DNA from: Dipetalonema caudispina
Lineage: Eukaryota > Nematoda > Chromadorea > Rhabditida > Onchocercidae
Assembly (NCBI GenBank): GCA_013365325.1
Contig: JABVXV010000169.1
Coordinates: 62,001-126,000 of the forward strand
Reading direction: 5' to 3'
DNA length: 64,000 bases
The translations under genes and the position numbers were made by a program. The notes under the pieces were generated by a model, which was not told where the DNA came from, ran no database searches, and worked only from the letters and a program-made list of their open reading frames with translations. This document shows positions 47,501-61,228 of the stretch, piece by piece. Numbering within the stretch: position 1 is the stretch's first letter; each line of letters opens with the position of its first letter.

Positions 47501-50500
47501 TTGCTCACAAACATCATTTCATGCTCATATGTTTTCTTTCGTTCATTTCAGTGTGATTGCTTGAATAACCGGTTTTTTGTCTTAAAAAGGATTAGTTAAT
47601 TAACTTGTTTGCAGTTACTTTTCCTTTTTTTTTTTGAAATGATTGAACTGGTTAAAGCCAGCTCTTTGTCATTATGGGTGCAAAGAGAGGGGAAAAAACT
47701 TTTGATCGAATTCTCACATGATAAATATCTTTGTTTTTGATAAATCGAGAAAGCAATGAGTTCATTCGGTGGAATTTCAAAAATGATGCATTCAGATGAA
47801 TTGATAGATTATAGTGGGATACAAATGGAAAATTTTGAATTGTTTAGTTCCAAGTAAACTGGCCAATTCACTAATTAATTAATTTTAAGGTTACATTCCA
47901 TATATCGTCATCTTTTTAAAAATTTTTCCTTGCTCATTTGTGTTAAACATTCTTTATATTTGACCACTCCATTTAAAAAATAATTTAAATTCGTTTAATA
48001 GCACTTTTCTGTGTTGCAAATTCTTTGGCTTCATTTTTCATCTTGTTAATTCTATTATTTATAATTATAATTAGGCTTAGAATTATTCAAATTTAGCAAA
48101 ATATCCCTAACGTTTACGATATATATATATACATTTATTATTGCAACCCAATTAATTTTAGTCAAATTAATTAAAATGAGATTCATATGTAATTTTCCCT
48201 CTTATCTAAGATAGTTTAATGCTTGCTATTTTATTAATTTTTTTCCTTATATTTTATTTTTGCTGAATATGATCGATAAACAATCAGTGTGTAGAAATTA
48301 ACGCTTTGATATCATTTCTTATTTGTAATCGTTGAATTTATACTTTCACTACTAACAAATTTTATATCTTAAAATTGAAATCATTCGCTTCAATCTTCTA
48401 ATCCCACCAAATCTTCTACACATCATTTGACACCTTTTACATTTACTTAACAACCGTATTTTACACTTGCACTACCTTAATACCTAATGATTTCTCGTCT
48501 ATTATCTAACAAATCTTTTAAAAATTAATTCGCAAATTATTCAGTGAATTTTTGAAATTTTTCATATCGGAAATTAAAAAAAAAGAGAAAGAATGAAAAC
48601 CTTTCTTTCCCTCCAATCTTTGAATATGCTAATTAATTGTTCTTTTTCAATAAACAACAACAGGATAAAATCACAAGGCTTTGCAAACTTAATTTAAATA
48701 TAACTCTCACAAGTGTTATTTTGTAAAATAAAAGCAGAAAAAAGGAAAAAACAAAAAAAAAAAGTATTTCTCATAAATATTAAAAATTGTATCGAAGAGT
48801 GAACAATTATCATTTATTGTCGTCTAGAAAACAAAATTATAACATGCTTGAACACGAATCTTTAGCCTTAGTTATTTTTTGAGGTCGATAATAATGAGCA
48901 TAATTGACTATTTTTGGTAATGTTCAAGTTTTTTCTTAAATTAAGGAAAAATTTAGGGCAAACTTTTTTTGTTCCTATTATATTATTATTATTATTCTCT
49001 TCAACGATCAATTCAATTTCGTTTGGCAAATTTCAATTTATTTATTTCTATTAATTCTTCAGTTAAACTTGATAAAATTAATGTATGAAACATATTGCAT
49101 GCAAATCAACATAGAATTTGCAGCAATCAGTTATATGATATATGTGATCCAATGTAGAAGGAATTTTCTATCTATTTTACAAAAATGCAAAAGCTAACAA
49201 ATATTTTAACGTTTAATAATATTACATAATTAACACGTGTAATTTTTTTTTTTGTTGTTGTTGTTTTTCCCACCAACTTTTTCTGCAAATGAATTTTGAT
49301 TTGATTGAAGGAAAAAAATATGTAAAATTAAGAAAAATCTACTAAATGCTTTATCAGCTTCTGCTTTTATCAGATTTCGAAACGTTTGTTCCCATGAACA
49401 AGTCATTCAAATCTCTCCCAATTTTTATCAGTTATATTAATCGTGGAGAAAATTACAAAAAAAAAAAAAAAAAAAAAGGAAAAAAAACAACGGAAAAAAG
49501 GAAAAAAAACAATGAAATAAAAAAAAAAAAATTGGCAAAATTCTTTATTACCTAATTATCTAAAATTGTTTCAACAGACATAAATCATTCTTTTGTTTGA
49601 TAGAGAAAAAATATAAAATATAATTAATGATAAAATATTCATTATCATGTACCATTTCCTCTTATCATTCTAAGCTCCATCTTATCATCTCTCCTATTTC
49701 CTTCTTTTTCTTTTAACTTCATGTTTTCCAAATGGATTCATCGGTTATGGTTCAAGGGCAAAACAGAAGAGGAGGGTCTTTTTTTTTAAGGATGACAAAT
49801 TTTCACACGAAAATTTGTCAATTTTCAACAAAATTTTCTGTAATTTCATCATTGTTATACAAGTATTATACCAACAACAAAAAGTTTGATAAGCGTGCAA
49901 CGTGGTGATAATTTGGGTTGAAATTCAGAAGTAAGTTACCATTTGTTATTTTTAAAATTCAAAATTGAATTGATGCTTGTGTTCAATATCTATAGGTTAT
50001 CAAGGATGTCTGATCATTTGGTGTGACAGATTATACTGAACGTACGCCATTCAGAAAGAGATTTGATCTTTCACCGTCATTCTGTTCTTTTACTTAGGTT
50101 GTTGTTAATTAGTGACTAGTTGGTCATTAATTGGACAGCGAAGAGTTGTTGGTACTTTTTTCAAGCAATAAAAATTTCTAAAATAAATTTCTTCCTCCAT
50201 TTTACTATTTTCTGTCTATTTTTATCTTGTACAAAAATCAAAATTACTGTTTGTGAGTAATTCAAATCTTCTTCTTGAACTTTTTTTTGATAAAAAGTTG
50301 TTGGTACACTTTCTAAGGCTCAAGCACTTCCGCTCTTATTTATTCAACTTTTGATTGATGATTGGAAATTTAAATTTAAATAGGTTTTAAGCAATTTTAA
50401 CGAAACGAATGTAGAAAAAATAACTAGCTGTTGCTGTGATGATACTACTATGAGTATTAAATTATGATCCATTACTATCAATAATTAAATAAGACAAGAA

Positions 50501-52895
50501 AAACAATCAGGAAAAAAGAGAGAGAAAGAATAACAATGTTGGAAAAATGCGAAGGAATTGGTTTTTGAAAATTGTTTAAGCGAGGAAAAGAAAGATTATC
50601 AGTTGCATATCTTTGTTTAGCTTTAAAATTAAATTATCTCAAATTAAGCAAAGGAAAGGAAAGATCGGAAGAAGAGTGGAGGGGGATGGGAAGGGGGTTA
50701 GATGATAGCAGAAAAGTGATGAGTTCAAATTGAACAATGGAAAAAAAGAGGAAATAACTGATCAAATAATAAATGAAAAGTGAAAATGAGGAGAAGAAAA
50801 AGACAAAATTGGGAAAAAAGAAGAAAAGGCGGTGAAAAAAAAGTAAGAGAAAAAAGTGTTAATAAAATTAGATAAAGGAAAATTTCCCAAAAATTTAGGT
50901 TTTTTTTTTTTTTTTTTTGATCTTTTTAATAGCATAGGAATAATTTTAATGTGAAACATTTCATAAAGTAAGCAATGCAATGAATAAAACGATTTTATTG
51001 ATAATATGATGATAAATATTTTCCTTTTCTTCTGGCCATATTTATTTTATTAAACAAGTGGAATGAATGGATAGTATAGAAATTATTTAAATTCATTCGT
51101 TTACTGATCAATTATCCATTCATTCAATCAGATATATTTATACATATATATGAATAATTGAATGAATGGATGATTGGAGCTTAAAATCAATAAAAATGTA
51201 AACCTTGAAAAACTAACAATTTTAAAATAATAAATTTATACCCCGCACCTCTCCCCTTAACCCGCCCCACTCTCCTTCCTTTCAATCGTTATTTGTCTTT
51301 TTTGATCCTCACTATCTCGCATTTTATTTCCCCCGCTTTTCCCGCTTCCAATCAACTATATTATGTTTTTCAAGCATGAGTAGCTAGCTAATAATATGCC
51401 TGAAGAGATAGAATTGCTTATGCTTGTTGCTTTTCTCACCTTTTTCCTTCTTCACCATATTCGTTTTTTTTTTTTTTTTTCTCTTTACCGTCTTGAATCA
51501 ATTTATGAATTTGTTCCAAAATTTAAATTCGACGAATATGCTACTAATTTATTAGCTTTTATTGAATGAAAAAATTAAAATGAACGTATCAAATTTTGTT
51601 AAAATTAGTTTTAAAAAGAATATCGATCAACACATATAGTATGCACCAAATTATAGTAGAATAAAATTTATTTCATTTCTTTATTTCTATTTTTACTTTC
51701 ATTTATATAGTTATTTATTTGTTTGTTTGTTTATTTTTTTTTCTTACTATAATTACTTTCTACAATTTTTGGACATTAGAAATTGCACATATTTCGAACA
51801 AATTCACTGGCTAATTGATTACAGCTATCATTTGGTATCATGGAAATATGATCAAATATTACGGTAATATTTGAAATTGATATGATATACCAAATTGTAA
51901 TGATTTGTAATCAATACTAACAGTGAGAATGATGATAATGATAGCAACAATAATAATAGTGATAGTAATGATAAGAACAATAGCAATAGCAATGACAACG
52001 TTGCTAATAGTAATAGAAATATTAAATGTTGTTTACTACTGTTATGAAATAATATGAAACAAGAATTAATGCAGTGTGCTTATAACAAGCATTGGAAAAT
52101 CTGATTAAGTCGCTAAGTTATGATTATAAAAACTCGTCATATTTTCAATGTCAATCTAATGTGAATTGAAAATCGGTTGATAATTCTAATTGTTATATTT
52201 TTATAAGTTCATCACTTTGTTCATTCATTTATTCAATCATTTAATCATTTATTTTAGTTTTAACGTTTAGAATTTACTTTCTAATTTCAGGATATTAGAC
52301 TGACATAGCAATAATATTATTGATTTAATACGGCATGATTCCAATTATTTATTCCGGAAATGTATTTTTATTTTAAAGTTAATAATTTTTAGCAATATAA
52401 TTAAAATGGGATAGATGCTTTTATTTTTTTTTTTTTTTTTTCAAGAACGAATCTTGAAATAAATGCAAAAATGAAAGGTATAAGCAGAAATCAAAACGAT
52501 GGAAAAAAAAAAAATTGTGAATGGGAAAATTAGAGTGGCATTTTCATGATAATTCATTGATAGCTAAATCAGCGTTATATAAATTAAAGCAATTAGTGAT
52601 ACAATCAGGAGTATTGCAAAATTTTTTTTGTTTGCTCAATGAATACTCGTTTGTTGTTTTCCATAAAAATTACACAATCATTGGGTGATCTGTTTCACTG
52701 GATATCCGGACAGTCTCTGATATACTGGTTCTCATGAAAATTTATCGAAATTAATTTTTCCTTCATTTCATCGAACTGGAGAAAATTTGACAGATAAAAA
52801 TGATATTGAACGATTCGTTTTTATCCCTACAATCAACGAAATCTTTTGTAGCACCTTTTAATGCTTGATGGAAAGCTAACTAATATGCCGAAATT

Positions 52896-52931
<36 letters not shown>

Positions 52932-53598
52932 TATTCAAAACTGTTGCGCTATTCTTTATGTATTCATAATATATGGCGCTAAAAGAGAGAGAAAAAAAAG
53001 TGAAATACCATAAAATAAAACTAATGTTGGAATATTTTTCGACCGTATTAGAAATTCTTTTTTGCTTATCAAATGAATTAATCTTTGAAGTGGATGAACG
53101 GAATAGTGAATCGCCGTTTCGTAAATATCACTATTTAACTTCATTAACAAGCTTATCGGCTGATTCATGTCATTCAAAAATCGATAAAAAGAAAAATCAT
53201 GACGAAACAAACGGTATGCTCAATTCGGCAAAATTTAATATTGCGACAGGTTTTATAGTATGATAGTAAAAAATTGTCAATGCCCAAATTTTGCAAATGT
53301 TTATTTAAAATTCGAATCCATTTACGAAATTTTCTCTTTTACTATCATTTTAGTTGTGTTTTATCTTCCACTTCTGCATAAAATTTACTAAGATTGATTG
53401 TAATTCCGAAACTATTCTTAAATTTGGTTTAAGGCATTTCAGCGCATTGCGGAAATGAAAACCATTAAGCAGTGTCAAAGCATTGAAAGACATTTAAAGC
53501 GCCGTCTTAGAAGCTTTGAGCAACTCAATAAAATGCTATCATATATTATTCATAGAAAAGCGTTTGGTTCAATAATTGAAACGCTACCAAAAGGTTGA
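38584..53598 (+). CDS. Unrecognised multi-exon gene (3' part)
   Basis: I do not recognise this protein. Four exons fit together by phase: 38584-38662 (PQTSKDNNSPAQRSETDE..., acceptor ttacag), 40331-40477 (FLEQTETRLPDDIIHADI..., tgttacag to gtgcat), 53052-53257 (ELIFEVDERNSESPFRKYHY..., ttag to gtatga) and 53443-53598 (RIAEMKTIKQ...SIIETLPKG then TGA, atttcag). Together they give about 160 residues, hydrophilic, without signal peptide or Gly/Cys motifs; the last exon is basic and helix-forming. Exons 2 and 4 are the most convincing; the border of exon 3 has an alternative at 53090. Exon 1 could instead run to a stop at 38701-38703, which would make it the end of a different gene. The intron of about 12.5 kb is very large for this genome. 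The N-terminus is unknown; 29703 is one candidate. Confidence 0.4.
39270..39530. repeat. Degenerate repeat built on TTACTGTA
   Basis: About eight diverged copies of a 30-40 base unit containing GGTTACTGTAAA and TTACTGTATTTTTAG, within the first intron of the unrecognised + strand gene. No coding potential. Confidence 0.7.
51114..51171. repeat. Perfect inverted repeat with 15-base arms
   Basis: Arms atccattcattcaat (51114-51128) and its exact complement (51157-51171) flank a 28-base AT-only-like spacer. A further partial copy of the right arm (gaatgaatggat) lies at 51061-51072. Could form a cruciform or RNA hairpin; no mobile-element ends were recognised. Confidence 0.85.
52898..52928. repeat. 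Poly(T) run of about 31 bases
   Basis: Uninterrupted T run shortly before the exon at 53052. Too far upstream (over 120 bases) to be that exon's own pyrimidine tract. Confidence 0.85.
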
Positions 53599-55226
53599 AT
53601 TGAGCGAAATAGTACAACAGCTATCGTTTGCAAACTTCATCGAAATGATTAATTTGAAAAGGAAAAAGAAAAAAAAGCAGTTCGATTAAATGTTTTAATT
53701 ATTAATATATTCGTTTTCATTCGGTCTTTATAAACTTGTTAATTATCCTAAATTCTTTAATATTTTCAATTTTTTGCTATCATGAAAATTCATTTTGGTG
53801 CATAAAATATATCAATTTTATCAGTAGAATTCCTCTCAAATCTTACTAATAGATACGATTCATATCTTAAATTAGATTCCACAATGTAGAAGCTATATTG
53901 ATACATAATACTGGAAGTTTTTTCCTTAACTTATATAGATTATTTAACAAATTATCAATTTTAAAAAATGAGCTTATTTTACCCAATGATTGAATAACTT
54001 AGTCTCATTCCGACGCACATCTGCTTATCTCTAATATCATTTCTAAATAATCTACCCTAAAATTTTCAAATTTTCTTGGAAGCAAACCAAATATCATTGC
54101 AGTAGTAACAAGAAAATCAACAAACAAACAAACAATTAGCATATTTCAAAATATAATTCTTCAAAACGAATGAGAAAAATAAGTTAGCCGAAAGTTTCAA
54201 GTCATCAAAGACGCATTTTGGAATGTAAATTAATATTTTTTTTAACAATTAGGATTCTAAAAAAAAAAAGAGAAAGAAGAAATTAATCATTTTTGCCACT
54301 TTTTTTTCATCAATTGAAAGTTTTTTGTTAGTTGAACTTTTCAGTTTTATTTAACTTCAAAATTGATACGTTTTTTTTTTTTCCTTTTCTTTTCATCGTC
54401 TATTACTCTGCAAAATTTAGCTGATAAAATGAATTGAAAAATTCATACTTTCATTTGAAATATATGATGATAATTTCTTAATGAAATCTTTTGCAATTAA
54501 TAATAACTAACATTACATTCTCATTGCACAAATACGCACAAACATTTTGTATAGGTAGAAGAAAGAAAGAAAATCCCATTCCAAAATTTAAAATGCCAGT
54601 AAAGGAATTTAAATTAGTAACAAACGTGCATACAATAAACGATCATTCTTCACAATGCTTCGCTATTATTCATTCTTTTTATTTTATTTTATTTTTTATT
54701 CATTTATTTATTTTTTTGAATTTGTTGTTTGTAACTTTCTGCATAAAATTTAAATATGATATATTTTTTGCTCACTATACTTTTTACAGGGGCCTTTTTT
54801 AAATATAAATCTTCTTTTCACAAAGATGTTATCGAAAGTTTATCAACTGGAAATGTTTTAAGTCTAGATAGGCACATTCAATTTCATTTGATTTTTTTCT
54901 ACTTTAAAAATTATCTCATTTACGATAGAATGATTGGAACTTAAATTCTTCCACTATCATATAGCATATTAAATTTAAAATTATTAATTTGTAAATAAAA
55001 AAAAACGAAAAAACTTTTGCAAAAAGACCAGAAAGAGGAAGAAGAATCAAAAAAGAAATTATAAACAGACATTATGACACAATTAAATGGTTTAATTATT
55101 ACTGCATGCTAAAACGATAAGCGATAATATAAAAAAGCTTCGATTAAAAGAACTTAATTAATAGCACATATACATATATCAATTTAAATTAGGTCTTTAT
55201 TTCTTCCTTTTACAAATGAAAATTCA
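53599..55226. other. Intergenic region, 1.6 kb
   Basis: 3' flank of the unrecognised gene and 5' flank of the glucuronosyltransferase. AT-rich; the open frame at 54491-54802 is low-complexity and unsupported. No regulatory element could be recognised. Confidence 0.5.
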
Positions 55227-58200
55227 ATGGAGAAATGCTTACGACAAATGCGAAGCTCAGGATCACGGCATCGAACCTACATGATATATTACTTACGCAT
55301 TTTTGCTGCTCTATTTATAGTACTGTTGATTATACAATTTACATCATCTATTCGGTAAGCTATTGTTTTTTTTTTATCTTCTTGGTTAATTAATATAATT
55401 ACATGTCATTAAGGATTCGGTAATATTAATCTCATCAAGTAACGATTTGAATGATAAAATTTAAGATAATGCTACAATTAGTAAAAGTAAGTTGCAATTA
55501 AACAGTCTTTTTTTTCCCCTTTCAAATTAGTTGCCATCATGTAAAGTTTTAGCAAAAGTAACTGGGCAATTCCGAAAGTCGATAATATTCTTTACATTCT
55601 TTTATATAAGCAAACTTTAATATCAGCTGACTTAATTTATAAATATTGGGATTAATGGATGGATTTTAGCTGAACATAGCTAGAGTTGTGTTACGAGCTC
55701 AGATATTGTTATGATTGAATTATTGGATAATTCCACAATTAAATCAAGAAAACTAGATGTCATAGTTAGTATCGAAATTATCAACTTTATCATTAGTGTA
55801 TAGCATTTTGTGATATTTACACTGATAAATTCTTTATATAGGTTATCATCTTAACCCATTTGACTGATTCGATTCCATATTCACCATATTCAGGTCATCA
55901 AATGCACTGAGGACACCTTTAAAAGCATCAGTATCACCTTCACCTTCCTCGCAAATTATTGTAATAACACCAACTTATCGCCGGCCAACGAGATTAGCCG
56001 ATATGACTAGGTCCCAAGGATTATTTTAAAATTAGCAATAATATTTTTATACTTTAAACCTATGAACAATATAAATTTTGAACTAAATTTTTTAAAAAAA
56101 AAAACACTGAGAAAGTTTCTTTTTTTTCCGATCAAAGAATGAAATTTATAGCTTACGTGATGATCTGTTTCATTGTATCGCAAACAAAATTTACAGTTTG
56201 ACGTTCTCTTATTGCAACTGTAATAAATCAATATATTGAAGAGATGAAAGAACATTTTCAGAATGGCAAATACATTATCACATATCAAAAATTTATATTG
56301 GATTGTTATTGAGGATGAAAATCATAAAGTAAAAGCTGTTGAAAAGTTGCTCAATCGTACCGCTTTACCATATACATACTTTCCAGCCAAAACACCTCCA
56401 GGTTATCCACGTAAGTTACCAGTGTATCCCAAGTTATCAGCTTATCACTTATAATAACCGATTAGTATTTGGAAAAAAAAAAAAGGAACAATAACAGTTA
56501 TTGAATTAAATAAATTTATTTTCAATCGGTTATGTCTGTCGCATATGACGTAAACAAAATGACAAAAAAGAGATGGTCAAAAGTTTTGTGATCAATTTTC
56601 AACTTCGCTGTGCAAGTTATCTCTCTTCAGTTTTTATCTTTTTTTTCTCCTCTCCTTCCTCTTTAAACGATCTTTATTTTCTTTCTTTCTAATTTCAAAA
56701 ATAAAGCTGAAGAAATTGAAGTCAATATTGCTATGGCAACTAAATCATTGGTCATGCAAATTAGATTTTGAGATAGTTTGTCACTTCTGTTGTTGCTTTA
56801 CTTTTCCTTTCTTTTTTTGTTTGGCTTGTAAAATCTATTTTTTTAATGTTTAGTGCAAAAATATGAATAAACCGATCAATTTTTATGGAATAATTTAAAA
56901 TTCAAATTTGGTTAGCAGATTATGCAAAAACTATTTATGTTAATTGTTTGGATTTTATTCTGTTGTAATTAAATTCCGTAAACCTTTACATAAAACATTG
57001 GATTTCATAGGTACAAAAAAAAAGTGAGAGAAAACAGGTGTTTGGGCTGAAAAGAACTATTCGTTCTAAATTTCACTAAATTAATCAAAAATCGTAAATT
57101 TTTTTATTGAGATATAATGATGGAAAAACGTATTTGATTTCAAACTTCGTTTATGCAAGTTTGTTAAATCAATAAATTCAAAACATTTCATGACCCGAAT
57201 TTAAATAAGATAATAAATTTCGGAGTGTTTTTCAAAAGATTAATATAATTCAGTGCATTTACCATCATCCCTATCTCTATAAGAGAGCTTGCTGTACATG
57301 TATTTTCGCTCGAAATCAGTAATTGCAATTTAAGGTATATAATTTAAATTAACCAAAAGTTAGGTCGTGGTTGGTATCAACGAACCATGGCATTGCAATA
57401 TTTACGTAATAATTCGGATTTAATAAGTGGCGAATCAACCAAATCAGTTGTTTACTTTGCTGATGATGATAATTCATATGATATCCGATTATTCAATGAT
57501 TATATAAGGAATGTACAAAAGGTTGGAATATGGGCTGTCGGTGAGCAATTTGAATCACTTTGTTTCATTTCAATCATCTATTTTGATTTTAATAGGATTT
57601 GAATTTAAATTATCGGAAAAATGAAATGAACGAGAATTTGAAAGATAATTTGAGACAGCAGTATACTGAAAATTGAACTTATCAATGAAACTGGACAACA
57701 TTTCAAAATAGTACCCCTAAATTTAATTACTGATCGAAAGCTGAAGATTTTAGAGTTGATATAGGAAATTTTTAAGCTGACAGTTCAATTAAATTTGTTA
57801 GAAGTAATCAGGTTTTGCCGGAGGTGCATTGGTCGAATCTCCTGCAGTTGTTAATAGAACAGTCGTAGGATGGAATGTGGTATGGCATAAGAAAAGGAAA
57901 TTTGCTACTGATATGGCTGGTTTTGCCGTGGCCTTAGATGTTGTTCTTAAGTAAGTTATAAACTTTTCTTTTTTGTTAATTGAAAATCAGAATTAGTTTT
58001 ATTTAATTAATAGTTTTCGTACCACTAAAAATAATGTGTGAATTGTAGGAATTTTAAAATTTACGATTTTTTAAAGTATCTTCTTTTTTTCTGGAAAAAA
58101 ATTTGTTTTTTAGTTCAACGGCAGTGTTTGGTAAATCATGTAATCGCGGTCTCGGTGCACCAGAAACGTGTTTTCTTGAAGATCTCGGCCTTCAAATTCT

Positions 58201-58551
58201 TGATCTCGAGCCATTTGGCTTCGAAGAGGTGTAGTTTATTTGAAATACTACCTAATAATTATTTGTTCATTAAAGGGCATTTTTTAATTCATGTTGGTAA
58301 TTTGATGATGTAAATTAATATACGGAACTTTTTAGTTGTATAATAATAGGCTGTTACCATTTGATAGCCTATATGCTTTTTATAGCATAGTTTCATCATA
58401 TTTTAAACATTTCGATTTTGATTTTACACTTATTCTCAAAAATTGAGATAACTGCGATCTAAATAGTTCATTGTCGTTTATAGCTTAAAAGATGAGAGTT
58501 AATTAATGAACTTAACGGGGTTATTTCAGGTGGAGTAGGATACAGTTAATC

Positions 58552-58583
<32 letters not shown>

Positions 58584-58936
58584 GCAGCTTAAAAGTGCTT
58601 GCATCGTTTCCTTTATATCCGTAGACCCTTTAAATATTCTTTAAAAGTTCTTTAAACATTTTTGATAATACCTTGAAAGTTTTGAGAATATAAAATAATT
58701 TGAAAATCACTGAATGAAGAATTTACGGAAAAAAGCGCTACATTTTGATAGAATATTAAACATATTTAGTTTAAATTCAGACTTTCAAATAAAAAAGTAC
58801 TAAAAATTTTTGCTCAATACAAGAAATTCTTTTTTTTTTTTAGGAAGAACGTGAAATCTTGGTATGGCATACCAAAACCGTTAAGGTAACTTTCGATAAA
58901 CGAGTTGCAGATACAAATGGTTTTTTTGTGGAGTAA
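55227..58936 (+). CDS. GT43 beta-1,3-glucuronosyltransferase (sqv-8/GLCAT family)
   Basis: Golgi type II enzyme that transfers glucuronic acid from UDP-GlcA to a galactose acceptor, as in the proteoglycan linker (SQV-8) or related glycans. Exons: 55227-55354, 55894-56010, 56262-56410, 57364-57540, 57812-57950, 58114-58228, 58844-58936; phases all join, giving 305 aa (human B3GAT3 is 335). Short cytosolic tail, membrane anchor at about 20-38 (IFAALFIVLLIIQF), short stem, then the catalytic domain: IIVITPTYRRP (about 63-73), LYWIVIEDE, RGWYQRTMAL, the DDD metal/UDP motif in YFADDDNSYD (165-167), GFAGGALVESP, DMAGFAVAL (acceptor-site region), Glu254 in GAPETCFLED at the position of the family's catalytic base, and the C-terminal ILVWHTKT. 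All key residues are present, so it should be active. Whether it is the sqv-8 orthologue or one of the glct paralogues cannot be decided here. Confidence 0.93.
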
Positions 58937-61228
58937 TGAAATTCAATCTTTTGTTATTGTTATTGCTGAACTTTTTAAATAAAAAATGCTGCATGTGAAA
59001 GAAAAACAGAAATTTAGGATGTGTCATTTTTTTAAACAAATTTTGTATAAATAAAAAAAGAAAAAATGTTGACCTAATTTTTGTGATTTATTCCGAAAAA
59101 GTGCAATTGACATTCAACAACAATAAAAATTTATTGACCATAATGTAGTAATAAAATTCATTTCATTTTTATTAACATCATTTTCTTATTTTTGATTATG
59201 TCTGAAGTTATTCAATGAAATGAGCATGTATAAAGTGGTGAATAAAATTTTTAACTGAAATTAATTACCTCTCAATGAATTTACTGTATCAGATTGATAC
59301 CATAATTGTCCATTAACCGTTCACGTCTAATATCGGGATATTATTCGAGTATCTTCGAGAGTCTGAACTGTTCAAGCATGTTTGACGAGCTTCAACAATG
59401 TATGTTATCTGATCCATACGAACAGTATGTGTTTGCTAAGCCAAAACTAATATTTGTTTTCTTTCCTTCTCTGTGTACACAGCATGATAAACATGAATGC
59501 GTGATGGAACTAAAATGTGTAAGATACGTAGTTAAACGTAACATAAAAGTGACGTGATCAGTGAAATAGTAACATAAGAAGCGAGTATAAACGTGATGAT
59601 AAATTGCCATTAATACTTTCATTTTTATGCATTTAAGTGTAAGCCAAATGTTTCTGTAATCGAAAATGAACACTATTACTGTTTAAATTCTTTCTAAAAT
59701 TCCAAAAAAAAAAAAGAGAATTTACTAATGGAGAGCATATTTCATCATGCTTTTATACAAAATTGAAGTTAAATTTGGAAAGCTTCAATTTTAAAAAACG
59801 GGAAATTTTGATGGGGATTTTTTATATTTCGTTTAAAAATTTTGATCATTTTAAAATATGAAATATTACTCTTTTTTAAAATATAGCAAGTAGAATTGTC
59901 TCACTTGTCAAATACCTTTTTTTTTTTCAATTTTGCATCATTTTAATTGCATGTAATTTTTACATTTTTTTCTTTTATACCTCTTGTAAAGCTTCACTCG
60001 TACAATGAAATTTCGAGAAAGGATAGGAAAATTATATTTTAAATAATATATCAGAAATATCGAATTTCCAAAAATATCCAACTTTATCCTCAAAACAAAC
60101 ATCATTTGACATGTTGTTAATATTTGTGAGTTAATAAGAGAAGTACAAAAGATGATTGTTCTTTTTTTTAATTGCTTCAAAATAAGTAACTGTTTAATTT
60201 CAAATTATCCATTCATACTTCAACCTAATCATATCACTCAAAAATCTTTTTTTTTTTTTTTTTTTTCTGCTCAAATCAAATAATTGTTCTAGTTTTTGTG
60301 ATGTTCCATTCTGCTGTAACAAAGTAACAATGAATGGAATGGTCAATTTTGTTGAAATTTAGTTGGACAAATTTGGAAAGAGAAAAAAGTACAATGAAGA
60401 AAAAGGAAAAAAACGGAAAAGCAATGTTCAAATCACATTAATGGAAATGAGAATTTTAAATAGCAAGAAAAAAAAAAAAATAAGAAAACGAAATAATGGA
60501 AAACAGAAAAAAGAAGCGAGCAAATGTTGAACATCATATAATTTTGATGAATATTTATAGCACTCATTAATGATTTTTTTGGATATGCGAAAGAATCATT
60601 CAATTAATTATCAATCACTTTTCTTCATAACACATTCATACTTTGTCATTTCTAAACAAATGATAAAAATTGAAAAAAAAAAAAAGATAAAAAAAAAAGG
60701 GAAACAAATTTAATGGTATTAAAAAAGGAAAACAAATATTATCATTATGCATTGTTATTTGAACTTTATTTATTTCTTAATAATCAAATTTACCAATATT
60801 CATTTCATTTTGTCTTAGCATTTTTTCAATTTAAAATAGAATGCAATTTTAATAAATTGTTTAGATAAGCCTAAAAAAAAAAAATGCATTTGCCAAATAT
60901 ATTGGCAGGTTAAAATGGCCTACTAATGGCCAAAATATTCATACCATAAGCAGTTATGAATTGTACAAAATAATTTTAAGCAGTTATTATCGTTAGTTAA
61001 GTAAAATCTTATTTAGTATCATTCAATTTTACGCTTAGAATGCACAATTATATGTGATGCTATCAGTAGATATAATTGAAAGGAATGATGATACAGTTAG
61101 TTTTTTTTATTGAATTTTATAAAAATTATGTAAAACTTTGCAAAAATATTTTCTAAATAAATTTCTTTTTCTAAAGAATTAAATTTTTTAAATAAAAATT
61201 AGTATGCATAACAAAACTGTAAATAATT
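58937..61228. other. Convergent intergenic region, 2.3 kb
   Basis: Holds the 3' ends of the glucuronosyltransferase (+) and Wnt (-) transcripts. It contains many A/T homopolymers and no supported exon. Open frames at 59306-59557 and 59392-59673 overlap on opposite strands and look random. Confidence 0.5.
58978..58983 (+). terminator. Poly(A) signal of the glucuronosyltransferase gene
   Basis: AATAAA lies 42 bases after the stop codon, a normal distance for a nematode 3' untranslated region. Functional use is inferred. Confidence 0.5.

Larger units (their letters stand above)
40478..53051. other. Gene-poor AT-rich stretch, about 12.5 kb
   Basis: Probably an intron of the gene above, otherwise intergenic. 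It holds TA tracts (40990, 41420), long A or T runs, a trinucleotide-like ATA/GAT/CAA stretch (about 51920-52020), an inverted repeat (51114-51171) and a T run (52898-52928). The only base-richer island is about 40880-40990. Open frames here are rich in Phe, Lys, Ile and Asn and lack splice context, so none is called. Confidence 0.5.

Noticed and set aside
49346..49555. Lys-rich open frame
   Set aside because: Produced by A runs; low complexity.
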